Of a DNA stretch of 64,000 nt, positions 39,375-48,202 are shown one piece after another. The first letter of the stretch is position 1; the number at the start of each line of letters is the position of its first letter. The DNA is from Verrucomicrobiaceae bacterium (GTDB taxonomy: Bacteria; Verrucomicrobiota; Verrucomicrobiia; Verrucomicrobiales; Verrucomicrobiaceae). The translations under genes and the position numbers were made by a program. The notes below the pieces were generated by a model. That model saw nothing but the letters and a program-made list of their open reading frames with translations. It did not search any database and was not told the DNA's origin. The stretch lies in contig JAIXSY010000037.1 in the NCBI GenBank assembly GCA_027484445.1, positions 62,001-126,000 on the forward strand, in the 5' to 3' direction.

Positions 39375-40132
39375 GCGAGTTGGGCATGCGATTCGGAGGC
39401 GTCTAGCATGGCGGTTTGCTCATGGGCCATCATGCGTGAGGCATTCGTCTCGTCTCGAATGACCTGACCATCCCGCATGACAATGATACGTTTGCAGTAA
39501 GCAGCGATGTCAAGCTCATGCGTTACCATCACGACCGTAATGCCTGCTTCGTTCAATGACTGAAACAAGCCCATGACCTCAATGCTAGTGCGTGTGTCCA
39601 GATTACCAGTGGGTTCATCTGCCAGCACAAGTTCGGGTTCATTCACTAGAGCACGGGCAATCGCCACGCGCTGCTGCTGGCCACCAGAAAGTTGGTTGGG
39701 ATGATTGTAGAGTCGATCGCCGAGTCCGACTTTGTTCAAAGCGGCGATCGCACGCTGGCGACGCTTACGTAAACTCACATGAGGACTGGTGTAAAGAAGG
39801 GGCAGTTCCACATTTTCACAAGCTGTGGTGCGCGAGAGTAGATTGAAGCTCTGAAAAACAAAGCCGATCTTTCGGTTTCGCAGTCGCGAAAGAGCCGCAC
39901 GACTCAGGTGGGCAACATCCACACCATCCAGAAGATAGTGTCCATTGGTCGATTGATCCAGGCAGCCTAGGGTGTTCATCAGGGTGGACTTGCCTGAACC
40001 GCTAGCCCCCATGATGGCGACAAATTCGCCGCGTTGAATGCGCAAGTTGACACCCTTTACAGCCCACACTTGGACATCGCCTGTGCGGTAGATTTTTTGC
40101 AAATCCTTGAGTTCGATGATGACTGAATTCAT
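39371..40132 (-). CDS. MacB/LolD-type ABC ATPase
   Basis: ATPase of the tripartite exporter, 253 residues. Walker A is [11 protein letters not shown]-loop VFQSFNLL, signature [15 protein letters not shown], Walker [13 protein letters not shown] and H-loop MVTHE. The C-terminus extends about 30 residues past the usual end with a His/Met/Ala-rich tail. It starts 3 bases after the membrane-fusion protein gene stops and overlaps the permease start by 4 bases, so the genes are tightly coupled. Confidence 0.94.
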   Translation of the reverse strand: MNSVIIELKDLQKIYRTGDVQVWAVKGVNLRIQRGEFVAIMGASGSGKSTLMNTLGCLDQSTNGHYLLDGVDVAHLSRAALSRLRNRKIGFVFQSFNLLSRTTACENVELPLLYTSPHVSLRKRRQRAIAALNKVGLGDRLYNHPNQLSGGQQQRVAIARALVNEPELVLADEPTGNLDTRTSIEVMGLFQSLNEAGITVVMVTHELDIAAYCKRIIVMRDGQVIRDETNASRMMAHEQTAMLDASESHAQLA

Positions 40133-40135
40133 GGC

Positions 40136-41269
40136 TCACATCATGGGGGGAGGGCCTAGTTGCTCTTCTTGATTGCCGCCAAAGCTTGCTGTGACGACTC
40201 GGGCCAATGGCTCCAGACCCTCTAAGATCTCCGTCTCAGAGTTGTCTGTGATCCCTGTTGTCACAAGGACTGCTCGCAGCTTCGGCAGATCAGTTTTGCC
40301 TTCGAGCACGTAAAGGATCTGCTGTTTGCGCTGAAGTTTGACTTTGATATTGCCGGTCATCTGACTGCTTTCGGGAGGCGTGAAGCGCAGGGCTGTGTTC
40401 GGCACCTTGAGCACATCGTGACGTTCCGAGGTCAAGATGGCTACATCAGCGGTCATGCCAGGGAAAAGACGTTGCTCGGGGTTTTCCACGTCGATGAGCG
40501 TCTCGTAGGTGACCACGTTTTCGGTCGTCGTTGGTGCAATTCGCACCTGAACTACCTGTCCGGTGAATACATCGTCTGGAAATGCATCCACTGTGAAATC
40601 CACAGGTTGGCCATTCTTGACTCGGCTAATGTCGGCCTCCGATACCGTGGCCGTGATCCGCATCTTTTTGATGTCTTGGGCGAGGGTGAATAGAACCGGA
40701 GTGCTCATGGCAGCCACGACGGTTTGCCCCACATCGACTTTTCTCGACACCACAACGCCATCCACGGGAGCCGTGATGCGGCAGAATCCCAGATCCGTTT
40801 TTGCTTGGTCGAGTGCTGCTTCTTGGATCGTCACCATAGCCTCGGCCTGAGTGAGTTCGGCCACTGCTTGCTCTACATCCAATTCTGTGGCAGCCCGCAG
40901 GGGCAGCAGTGATCGTTTGCGCTGCAAGTTCTGACGTTTCAGCGTTACGCTAGCGTGAGCGCTAGCGAGTTCACCCTCCGCAGCTTTGACTTTGGCGGCA
41001 TAGATCGCTGTATCCAGCTCTGCGATGAGATCGCCACGCTTTACCACAGAGTTGAAATCTGCGTTCAGCTTCATGATCCGCCCTGACACCTGACAGCCTA
41101 CATCCACGCTGACAATGGCTCCTAGCGTGCCACTGGCAGTGACGATGGCACGCAAGTGACCCCGAGATACGCTCACGGTTTCATATTGCAGCTGTGCTGA
41201 GCTAGGTGGCTTGCAAGCAGATAGTGAGAAGAGTGATAGCAAGACGATGATTCGAGTGTTCATTTCCAA
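40136..41269 (-). CDS. MacA/HlyD-type membrane-fusion lipoprotein
   Basis: Periplasmic adaptor of the exporter, 377 residues, with lipoprotein signal and lipobox SLSAC near residue 19. The order is typical: a biotinyl-lipoyl-like half (GCQVSGRIMKLNADFNSVVKRGD), a helical hairpin rich in Ala, Glu and Gln (about 85-155), a second lipoyl half (ITAPVDGVVVSRKVDVG) and beta-barrel domains. The start lies inside the end of the outer-membrane gene (10-base overlap), showing an operon transcribed from the outer-membrane gene downwards. Confidence 0.92.
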   Translation of the reverse strand: MEMNTRIIVLLSLFSLSACKPPSSAQLQYETVSVSRGHLRAIVTASGTLGAIVSVDVGCQVSGRIMKLNADFNSVVKRGDLIAELDTAIYAAKVKAAEGELASAHASVTLKRQNLQRKRSLLPLRAATELDVEQAVAELTQAEAMVTIQEAALDQAKTDLGFCRITAPVDGVVVSRKVDVGQTVVAAMSTPVLFTLAQDIKKMRITATVSEADISRVKNGQPVDFTVDAFPDDVFTGQVVQVRIAPTTTENVVTYETLIDVENPEQRLFPGMTADVAILTSERHDVLKVPNTALRFTPPESSQMTGNIKVKLQRKQQILYVLEGKTDLPKLRAVLVTTGITDNSETEILEGLEPLARVVTASFGGNQEEQLGPPPMM

Positions 41270-42681
41270 CCTCCTCCAAGGGCCTGATAAAGATGGATCT
41301 TTGCTGCCAAGGCCTCGTAGCGTGCGCTGATTAGGTTTTGTTGGGCAGAGAAAAGATCTTGCTGAGCGGCTACCACATTCAGATACGGCGACACACCGCG
41401 CTGATCCCTGGCTGCAGCGAGATCATAGCGGCGTTGCTGAGTAGCCACCAAAGCTTGCAAGGTACTGATTTGCTCCTTTGCTGCCTTTTGAGCTGCAAGA
41501 GAATCTGCAACTTCACGAAACGCGTTTTGGATAGCTTTTTCGTAGTTGGCGACTTCGATTTGATGGCGCACTTTCGTCGCCTCCAAGTTTGCTCTATTGC
41601 GGCCACCGGTGAAAATTGGCACTGAGATCTGGGGGGCAAAACTCCACATCGTGGAGCCTTGACTAAAAAGGCTGGTGAGTTCCGCGCTTACCGTGCCGTC
41701 TGAAGCCGTGAGCCTGATGCTCGGGAAGAATGCGGCGCGCGCGGCACCGATGTCAGCGTTTGCTGCTCGCAAGTTGTGTTCAGCCTCCAGGATGTCAGGC
41801 CGACTTTGGAGCAGGTTGGAGGGTAGACCAGCATCAATTTTTGTTAAGCGTGCACGGTGTAACGGTTGGGCTGGCGGCAAGTTCTTGGGCATTGGCTTGC
41901 CAAGGATGAGCACAAGACCATTCCATGCCTGATCACGCTGGCGTTGATAGGAGATCAAGTTGGCTTTAGCTGTGAGCACCTGGGCTTCAGACGAGCGAAG
42001 ATCCAGTTCTAGGAGTCCGCCAGCCTTGAAGATGTTGTCATTCAACCGATAACTTTCCTCAACGGCGGCTAGGGTGAGCTTGGTGTTGGCCATCAATTCT
42101 TCCAGCTGCTGCAAAGAGTAATACTGCGTGGCCAGTTCAGCGATGAACGTTACTTGTGCAGCCCGCTTTGCTTCTGTTTTGGATAGATATTGTTGCCATG
42201 CCTTCTCGCTCAGGCTGCGGATGCGGCCGAATAGATCTAGCTCATACGCCGTCGTGCCTAGTTTCAGAGACACTTGCTCGCCAGTGCTGCCCCTTTGCCG
42301 ACTGCGTGTAAAATCATTGCTCTGCAATATCGTTGGCAACAAAGCAGATCGTTCCATGCGATACTGCGCGCGGGCTTCTTCCACCCGTAGTGTGGCTAGC
42401 CGAAGATCACGATTGCTCGATAACCCGATTTCAATCAGCTTCCCCAATCGAGGGTCTTGAAATACCTCACGCCAGGGAAGGTCACTGCTGATCGCACTGG
42501 GCGAATGTCCCTCTGGATAGGTCTCACTGACTGGGGCCTTGGGGATGCTAAGGTTTGGAATGAAGGTGCAGCTGGTCAAGGCGAGGCTCAGCATCAAGCG
42601 CCATGCATGGCAGCAAATCCATGCATTGGATGGCAAGAGCTCGAAAGGCAACATGCCGGACCCTTCGTCAGTTTTTGCCAT
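41260..42681 (-). CDS. TolC/NodT-type outer-membrane efflux lipoprotein
   Basis: Outer-membrane factor of the exporter, up to 473 residues. It has a hydrophobic N-terminal signal ending in ALTSC, so it is probably lipidated like NodT/OprM proteins. Two outer-membrane-efflux repeats are visible, each with a long Ala/Gln/Leu-rich helical part; LLQSRPDILEAEHNLRAANADIGAARA is the usual centre motif (split here between positions about 41740 and 41820). The start could be 42681 or the ATG at 42654. It is first in the minus-strand operon and divergent from the two-component pair at 42846. Confidence 0.91.
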   Translation of the reverse strand: MAKTDEGSGMLPFELLPSNAWICCHAWRLMLSLALTSCTFIPNLSIPKAPVSETYPEGHSPSAISSDLPWREVFQDPRLGKLIEIGLSSNRDLRLATLRVEEARAQYRMERSALLPTILQSNDFTRSRQRGSTGEQVSLKLGTTAYELDLFGRIRSLSEKAWQQYLSKTEAKRAAQVTFIAELATQYYSLQQLEELMANTKLTLAAVEESYRLNDNIFKAGGLLELDLRSSEAQVLTAKANLISYQRQRDQAWNGLVLILGKPMPKNLPPAQPLHRARLTKIDAGLPSNLLQSRPDILEAEHNLRAANADIGAARAAFFPSIRLTASDGTVSAELTSLFSQGSTMWSFAPQISVPIFTGGRNRANLEATKVRHQIEVANYEKAIQNAFREVADSLAAQKAAKEQISTLQALVATQQRRYDLAAARDQRGVSPYLNVVAAQQDLFSAQQNLISARYEALAAKIHLYQALGGGWK

Positions 42682-42809
42682 GATGCTTCAGGAATGGGAT
42701 CGACGGATCGTTTCGCCTGCTTAACGGCACAGTGAGCGGATGAGCGGTTCTGCCATTCATCCTCTCGGACTGCCGTCCATCCTACCCTTGGGCGTTTGGT
42801 CATTTCTTG

Positions 42810-42825
42810 GCTGACATTTCAGCCG
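42810..42825. promoter_or_regulatory. Short palindrome upstream of lytS-type gene
   Basis: GGCTGA-CATT-TCAGCC, 6-bp arms, ends 20 bases before the kinase ATG, within the 164-base divergent region. It could be an operator or mRNA hairpin; no direct evidence. Confidence 0.3.
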
Positions 42826-42845
42826 TGTGACTCAGACTTAGGGCA

Positions 42846-43991
42846 ATGAATGCTGCCAATCGCCTCGCAGAGCCGTCTCCACCTTTCGCAGGGCGGGGTT
42901 ATCGACTCATGCAGTTAGGGTTCTGGTCCTTGTTTGCATTGACGGTAGCCGTTACCCTCTTGTCAGGACCACCTGAAGTTGCGTTTGATGACATGAAACC
43001 TGACATGGAGAATGCCTTTAAGAAAGCCTTCACCTCGCTTCAACCCGTGATGTGGATTCATAATGGCGTCATGATTGTTTGTGGCCTAGTGGCCACTCAC
43101 GTGTTGCATTGGCTAACCTTGAGACGCCGTTGGGATCGCTTGCCTGTCAGGCAGCTTGTTTTCATCATGCTGCCTACGTGCATCGTTTTGGCCGTTTTGA
43201 TTTCGTTGTTCATCAATGCTTTCAGGGCATCAGCTGTCGCGCCTCAGTTTGGAGTCCGGGTTTTGAGCCATGGGCTGTTCATGGAAATTTTGTCCACCAG
43301 CATCGTTTCGCTTTTTTTGCTCGGCATGTGGAGTGCTCTTTATTATGCCTGCCATGCCTTCACACGTTTGCATCACTTGGAGGTGACGAACTTGCGCGTG
43401 GATTCAGCGATCAAGGAATCACGATTGCAAACGATAGCTACTCAGCTCAATCCTCACTTTCTTTTCAATTCGCTCAATACCGTCAGGGCGCTCATTGAGG
43501 AAAGCCCCAAGCAAGCGCGAGATGCGGTAACGCAACTTTCGCGAGTGCTGCGTGCATCGCTATCTTCCAGTGATCAGAAATTCATTCTTCTGTCTGATGA
43601 GCTGACCACCGTGAATGCGCTGCTGGATCTAGAGATTGCTCGCTATGGTGACCGTCTGCGGGTTGAGCGCGAAGTGGAACCCTCTTGCGAAAAGACATGG
43701 GTGCCGCCACTGCTGCTCGTGACTTTGGTCGAGAATGCTGTGAAACATGGAGTGGCCGCCAAGCTAGGTCCTGGCTTTCTTCACTATCGAATCAGGCGTG
43801 AATCCTCCAAGTTGTGTCTTCGTGTCATGAATTCAGGAACACTCAATGACGATTGGCAAAACAAGGGCGGAATTGGATTGGCTCATACGCAGGAGCGTCT
43901 GTCCTTGCTCTTTGGTGATGAAGCTTCTTTAACCATTCAATCCGTGCCAGAAGGAGTCATCGTGTCCGTCACTTTCCCTCACAAGTCATGA
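42846..43991 (+). CDS. LytS/YehU-type sensor histidine kinase
   Basis: Membrane histidine kinase, 381 residues. Four membrane segments occupy about residues 20-180 without a recognisable ligand domain. A His_kinase (PF06580-type) domain follows, with the phospho-acceptor His in QLNPHFLFNSLN (about 205) and an ATPase region with LVENAVKHG (N box) and a G-rich GGIGLAHTQERL motif. Its stop overlaps the start of the response regulator by 4 bases (ATGA). The pair is divergent from the MacAB-TolC operon, which it may control. Confidence 0.92.
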   Translation: MNAANRLAEPSPPFAGRGYRLMQLGFWSLFALTVAVTLLSGPPEVAFDDMKPDMENAFKKAFTSLQPVMWIHNGVMIVCGLVATHVLHWLTLRRRWDRLPVRQLVFIMLPTCIVLAVLISLFINAFRASAVAPQFGVRVLSHGLFMEILSTSIVSLFLLGMWSALYYACHAFTRLHHLEVTNLRVDSAIKESRLQTIATQLNPHFLFNSLNTVRALIEESPKQARDAVTQLSRVLRASLSSSDQKFILLSDELTTVNALLDLEIARYGDRLRVEREVEPSCEKTWVPPLLLVTLVENAVKHGVAAKLGPGFLHYRIRRESSKLCLRVMNSGTLNDDWQNKGGIGLAHTQERLSLLFGDEASLTIQSVPEGVIVSVTFPHKS

Positions 43992-44701
43992 AAGCTCTCC
44001 TCATTGATGACGAACGCATGGCCCGGCGTGAGATGCGGCACCTGCTGGAAGCGCATCCAGAGATTGAAATCGTGGGCGAAGCGGACAGTGGCCACGCTGC
44101 CCTCAGCTTGCTGCCATCGCTCAAGCCAGAGGTTTTGTTCCTGGATGTTCAGATGCCCGAAATGGATGGCTTTGAATTTGTTCACGCGATGGCTGAGCAC
44201 ACGGCACGCATCATTTTCTGCACGGCTTATGATGCTCATGCTTTGCGGGCTTTTGAAGTCAATGCGGTGGATTATTTGCTCAAGCCAGTCGATCCAGCAC
44301 GGCTAGCGTCTGCGATTCAGCGCCTCAGCGATAGTTCGCCGATCGCCATTCAAGAAGAAACACCCTTGCGTGAAACAGATCGTGTTCTGCTCAAGGGAGA
44401 GCATCGCACTTGGTTTGTTCCGGTGCGCTCCATTTACCTTCTGCAATCCGAAGGCAACTACACTCAGGTTTTCTTCGAAGGGGGCAAGGTGCTGCTCCCG
44501 AGATCGCTGGGTGCCCTGGAGCAGAGGTTGAATCTTCCGCTCTTTTTCCGTGCGAATCGAGCTCAGGTCATCAACACACGGGCCATCACTCAGGTGGCCG
44601 AGTGGTTCAATGGTGGCCTTCAGGTCACCTTGAATTCGGGAGATCAGGTGGAGATTTCTCGCCGCCAGGCAGCCTTGTTTCGCAGGGAAAAGGCGCTTTG
44701 A
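43988..44701 (+). CDS. LytTR-family response regulator
   Basis: DNA-binding response regulator, 237 residues. The receiver domain has acidic pair DDE near the N-terminus, phospho-acceptor Asp53 in LFLDVQMPEMDG, switch Thr in FCTAYD and Lys in YLLKPVD. The C-terminal LytTR domain starts near residue 130 and holds IYLLQSEGNYTQVFF and RANRAQVINTRAI, typical of the beta fold that contacts DNA through loops. It forms a two-component system with the overlapping kinase gene. Confidence 0.93.
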   Translation: MKALLIDDERMARREMRHLLEAHPEIEIVGEADSGHAALSLLPSLKPEVLFLDVQMPEMDGFEFVHAMAEHTARIIFCTAYDAHALRAFEVNAVDYLLKPVDPARLASAIQRLSDSSPIAIQEETPLRETDRVLLKGEHRTWFVPVRSIYLLQSEGNYTQVFFEGGKVLLPRSLGALEQRLNLPLFFRANRAQVINTRAITQVAEWFNGGLQVTLNSGDQVEISRRQAALFRREKAL

Positions 44702-44734
44702 TGAATCCTGCCGATGCGGAATCTTGGTTCTGCA

Positions 44735-44757
44735 TTGGTCGAAAAGACCAACCATTT
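44735..44757 (+). terminator. Possible terminator after the two-component pair
   Basis: Six-bp stem (TTGGTC/GACCAA) with a GAAAA loop followed by CCATTTT, 34 bases after the regulator stop. Short stem and T tract, so weak. Confidence 0.35.
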
Positions 44758-44814
44758 TGGCGAGAGAAGCCTGCTTTACAGACATCGACTTGCGTGACTG
44801 TATCCAATGCCTCT

Positions 44815-44830
44815 GCAGGACGAGTCCTGC
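44815..44830. promoter_or_regulatory. Perfect 16-base palindrome before the Tricorn-like gene
   Basis: GCAGGAC-GA-GTCCTGC, 7-bp arms, ends 24 bases before the ATG at 44855. It looks like an operator site or a leader hairpin. Confidence 0.4.
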
Positions 44831-44854
44831 GGATCTCTCACTGACTGACACTCT

Positions 44855-47800
44855 ATGTGGAAATGCCTGCCTCTGCTTCTCCTGCCGGTTTTTGCTTTTG
44901 CTCAGCCGGTGCACTTGGTGCACGAACCTGCGCTGTCTCCTGATGGCAAGTGGCTCGCCTTCGAATGGCAGGGGGATCTCTGGTCTGTGGCGAGCGAAGG
45001 CGGACGCGCCACACGGTTGACCTCCCATCCTGCCCTTGATTCAGGCCCGGCCTTCTCGCCTGATGGCAAAGTGATCGCTTTCAACAGCCTGCGAGATGGT
45101 TTCAAAATGCTCTACAGCATGCCCAGCAGAGGGGGAGAGCCGAAGCAGATTTCGTTTCACACCGATGGCTGTGATTTGCGGGAATGGACCCCAGAAGGTC
45201 AAGGTTTGTTGGTCACGTTGGCTCGTGATTTTTCGTGGTTGCGAGAGTCCAGAGCATCACGTCATGCCATTGTTCACGCTCATGACCGAAAGGCAGAACA
45301 AGTTCTTTTTGATGATTATGGTGTGGATGGAGTGCTATCGCCCGATGGCCAGAAGCTGCTTTTTGTTCGCGAGGCGGCGGAGGCCTGGTGGCGCCAGGAT
45401 TTCAAAGGAGCCAGGGCAGGGCAGATCTGGTTGTTCGATCGTTCGACCCGAAGCTTTCAGAAAATCATCGGTGATGAAGTCGAAAACCGATGGCCGCTCT
45501 GGAAGCCGGATGGAAAAGGCTTCTACTTTGTTCGTGATGGGAATCTCTGGCAGCACGACTTTGCCAGTGCCAAACACAGCCCGATCACGCAATTCAAAGA
45601 TGATCTCGTGGTCTTTCCTGCTATCTCCCGGGATGGTAGCACGCTCGTCTTTCGTGTTCGATTTGACCTCTACCGCTGGCACCCTGGAGAGAGAGAGCCC
45701 ACTCGAATCCAGATTGAGGCCGTTTGCGATGAAACCCCCGAGATCACTCGGGTGATCCTGGACAAAGCAAAAGGCATTCATTTCACGCCGGATGGTTTGC
45801 AAATGGCCTTCTTGAGTGGGGGTGACGTGTGGGTCATGGATACAGAGCTGAAGGAGCCGCGTCGTGTCACGCAGACAGCGGAAGAAGAGCGGGATGTGAT
45901 GTTTTCACCGAACGGTAAGTCTTTGGTTTTCGTGAGCGATGCAGGAGGTCAAACTGACCTCTGGAGGGCTCAGCCAGCTCAGGCTGGAAAGGCTTGGTTC
46001 GAGAGCCCAGCGTTTGATTTGACCAAGCTAACCGATGATCCAGAGACAGACGCCAGTCCAACTTGGACGCCCGATGGCAAAAAGTTGGCTTGGCTGCGTG
46101 ACCGTGGAGATTTGATGTTAGCCGAGGCTGATGGGCAGAATGCCAGACGACTCACAGAATCTTGGAGTGAGTTGTCTTTTGATTTTTCGCCAGATAGCCG
46201 ATGGGTCGTGTATTCAAAGTCAGACGAATTCTACAACGATGACATCTGGCTGATGCCTTTGGATGGATCGAAACCTGCCTACAACGTCTCCAGGCACCCC
46301 CACGATGATCTTTCGCCAAAGTGGTCTCCAGATGGAAAGATCTTGGCCTGGGTGGGAACGCGTGAATTCGAGGAGCAGGATGTCTTTTACGTCCACCTGC
46401 TAGCTAAAGAGAATGAGAAAACCAAGCGTGAACGAACGCTCGCCAAGGCCCGTGAAAAGGTCGCCAAAAGCGGTGGCACAAAGTCCAAAGGGGAAGGCAA
46501 AACAGGAGCCTCCTCAAATTCAGGAAGTGCAGTGGTGAAAAAGTCAGAGGAGCTGCCTGAAATGAATGTGGTAAAGCCGACGCCCAAAGAGCCGCCTCCA
46601 AGCCCTAAGGCGAAGCTCGTGCACATCGATTTCGAAGGACTCCATGAACGGGTTCAACGGATCAAGGTGCCAAACGCTTCAGAGTCTTCGCTAACTTGGT
46701 CTCCTGACGCCAAGAAGCTCGCTTTCCACTCGAAGCTAGAGGATCAAAAGCGGACGGTAAGTCTGGAGTTTCCTGATGAGGTCCAACCAAAGACGATCAG
46801 CAGCACGGTCTTGACGGATGCGATTTGGGTGAAGGAAGGTGATCAACTCATGGGCTTGCTGGAGGGCAAGCCGGCGACGCTTTCGATCAAAGGCGGCGAG
46901 CTGAAAACTTATACGTTCAAAGCGCAGCAGAGCTACGCTCGTCGAGATAAGCAGCGAGCGGTTTTCGATCAGTGCTGGCAGGTCATGCGAGATCATTTTT
47001 ATGACGAGAGGCTAGGCAATCGCGACTGGAATGCGGTGCGCGACAAGTATCGGAACATGGCAGCGGAGGTCATGGATATGAAAGGTGTTGCCGAGTGTGT
47101 TTCGCTGATGCTGGGAGAACTCAATGCTTCGCATCTTGGCTTTTCGATCAGTGCTACCAGCTCCATGGTTGCCTGGGCAGAGGAGACTGCGCATTTAGGA
47201 CTTCGTTTTGATCCAAGTCACCAAGGGCCAGGTTGGAAAGTGAGTGAAGTTATCGCTAAATCTCCAGCTAGCCGTCAAGAAAGCCGAATCAAGGTGGGGG
47301 AAAGTGTTCTCAAGGTGGACGGTAAGGACGTGCAACCTGGCATGGACATGAGCCTTGTTTTGAATGGACCGATGGAACGTGATGTATGGCTCACGATAAG
47401 CGATGGACAGCAATCTCGCGAGATCATGCTTCGCCCCATCAGCTACACATCTGCGCGTCGTCTGCTCTACGATGAGTGGATCGCCGAGAATCGTCGAGAG
47501 GTTGAGGCTGCCTCAGGTGGCATCTTGGGCTACCTTCACATCAGTGCGATGGATGATGCTAGCTTCCAGAAGTTCCAGGAAGAACTCTACCTAGCCGGGG
47601 CTGGCAAGGATGGGCTTGTCATTGATGTTCGCGAAAATGGAGGCGGCTCTACCACGGATCATTTGCTCACGTCCTTGACGCAACCTCAGCATGCGATTGC
47701 CATTCCACGTGGCAGTCAGACACCTGGTTATCCTCAGGATCGGATGGTCTATGCGACTTGGTCCAAGCCCATCGTTGTGCTCTGCAATCAGAATAGCTAC

Positions 47801-48130
47801 AGCAACGCCGAGGTCTTCAGTCATGCCATCAAGACGCTGAAGCGTGGCAAGCTTGTGGGCGTGCAAACCGCAGGTGGCGTCATCAGCACCGGTGCGACAA
47901 GCATCATGGATGTCGGAGCCTTGCGCCTTCCTTTTCGGGGTTGGTATGTGCTTAGCGATGGCCAGGACATGGAATTGAATGGAGCCAAACCTGACCATGT
48001 CGTCTGGCCTCAACCTGGGGATACGAAGGATCGTCAGCTCGCCAAAGCCATCGAAGTGCTCAAAGCTGATGTCGAGATTTGGAAGCAGCGTCCCCAGCCC
48101 AAGTTGATCAAGGCAAGCGAACGTCCATGA
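44855..48130 (+). CDS. Tricorn-type protease (propeller, PDZ, S41)
   Basis: Exported 1091-residue Tricorn homologue. It has a cleavable signal peptide (about 1-16, ending AFA), then WD40/PD40-like blades with repeated LSPDGKWLAF-type motifs across about residues 20-680. A Lys/Ser/Pro-rich linker of about 80 residues interrupts the propeller near 530-610. The core domain follows (QRAVFDQCWQVMRDHFYD), then a PDZ domain (about 765-850) and an S41 catalytic domain with QNSYSNAEVFSHAI holding the nucleophile serine. Family members degrade peptides. The signal peptide places it in the periplasm or outside, unlike archaeal Tricorn. Confidence 0.9.
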   Translation: MWKCLPLLLLPVFAFAQPVHLVHEPALSPDGKWLAFEWQGDLWSVASEGGRATRLTSHPALDSGPAFSPDGKVIAFNSLRDGFKMLYSMPSRGGEPKQISFHTDGCDLREWTPEGQGLLVTLARDFSWLRESRASRHAIVHAHDRKAEQVLFDDYGVDGVLSPDGQKLLFVREAAEAWWRQDFKGARAGQIWLFDRSTRSFQKIIGDEVENRWPLWKPDGKGFYFVRDGNLWQHDFASAKHSPITQFKDDLVVFPAISRDGSTLVFRVRFDLYRWHPGEREPTRIQIEAVCDETPEITRVILDKAKGIHFTPDGLQMAFLSGGDVWVMDTELKEPRRVTQTAEEERDVMFSPNGKSLVFVSDAGGQTDLWRAQPAQAGKAWFESPAFDLTKLTDDPETDASPTWTPDGKKLAWLRDRGDLMLAEADGQNARRLTESWSELSFDFSPDSRWVVYSKSDEFYNDDIWLMPLDGSKPAYNVSRHPHDDLSPKWSPDGKILAWVGTREFEEQDVFYVHLLAKENEKTKRERTLAKAREKVAKSGGTKSKGEGKTGASSNSGSAVVKKSEELPEMNVVKPTPKEPPPSPKAKLVHIDFEGLHERVQRIKVPNASESSLTWSPDAKKLAFHSKLEDQKRTVSLEFPDEVQPKTISSTVLTDAIWVKEGDQLMGLLEGKPATLSIKGGELKTYTFKAQQSYARRDKQRAVFDQCWQVMRDHFYDERLGNRDWNAVRDKYRNMAAEVMDMKGVAECVSLMLGELNASHLGFSISATSSMVAWAEETAHLGLRFDPSHQGPGWKVSEVIAKSPASRQESRIKVGESVLKVDGKDVQPGMDMSLVLNGPMERDVWLTISDGQQSREIMLRPISYTSARRLLYDEWIAENRREVEAASGGILGYLHISAMDDASFQKFQEELYLAGAGKDGLVIDVRENGGGSTTDHLLTSLTQPQHAIAIPRGSQTPGYPQDRMVYATWSKPIVVLCNQNSYSNAEVFSHAIKTLKRGKLVGVQTAGGVISTGATSIMDVGALRLPFRGWYVLSDGQDMELNGAKPDHVVWPQPGDTKDRQLAKAIEVLKADVEIWKQRPQPKLIKASERP

Positions 48131-48202
48131 GCACATGACCATTCACTACCTCGATCATCTTGTGCCTCTCCACGAGTGAGGTTTTTTTCACCCGCCATTA
48201 CG

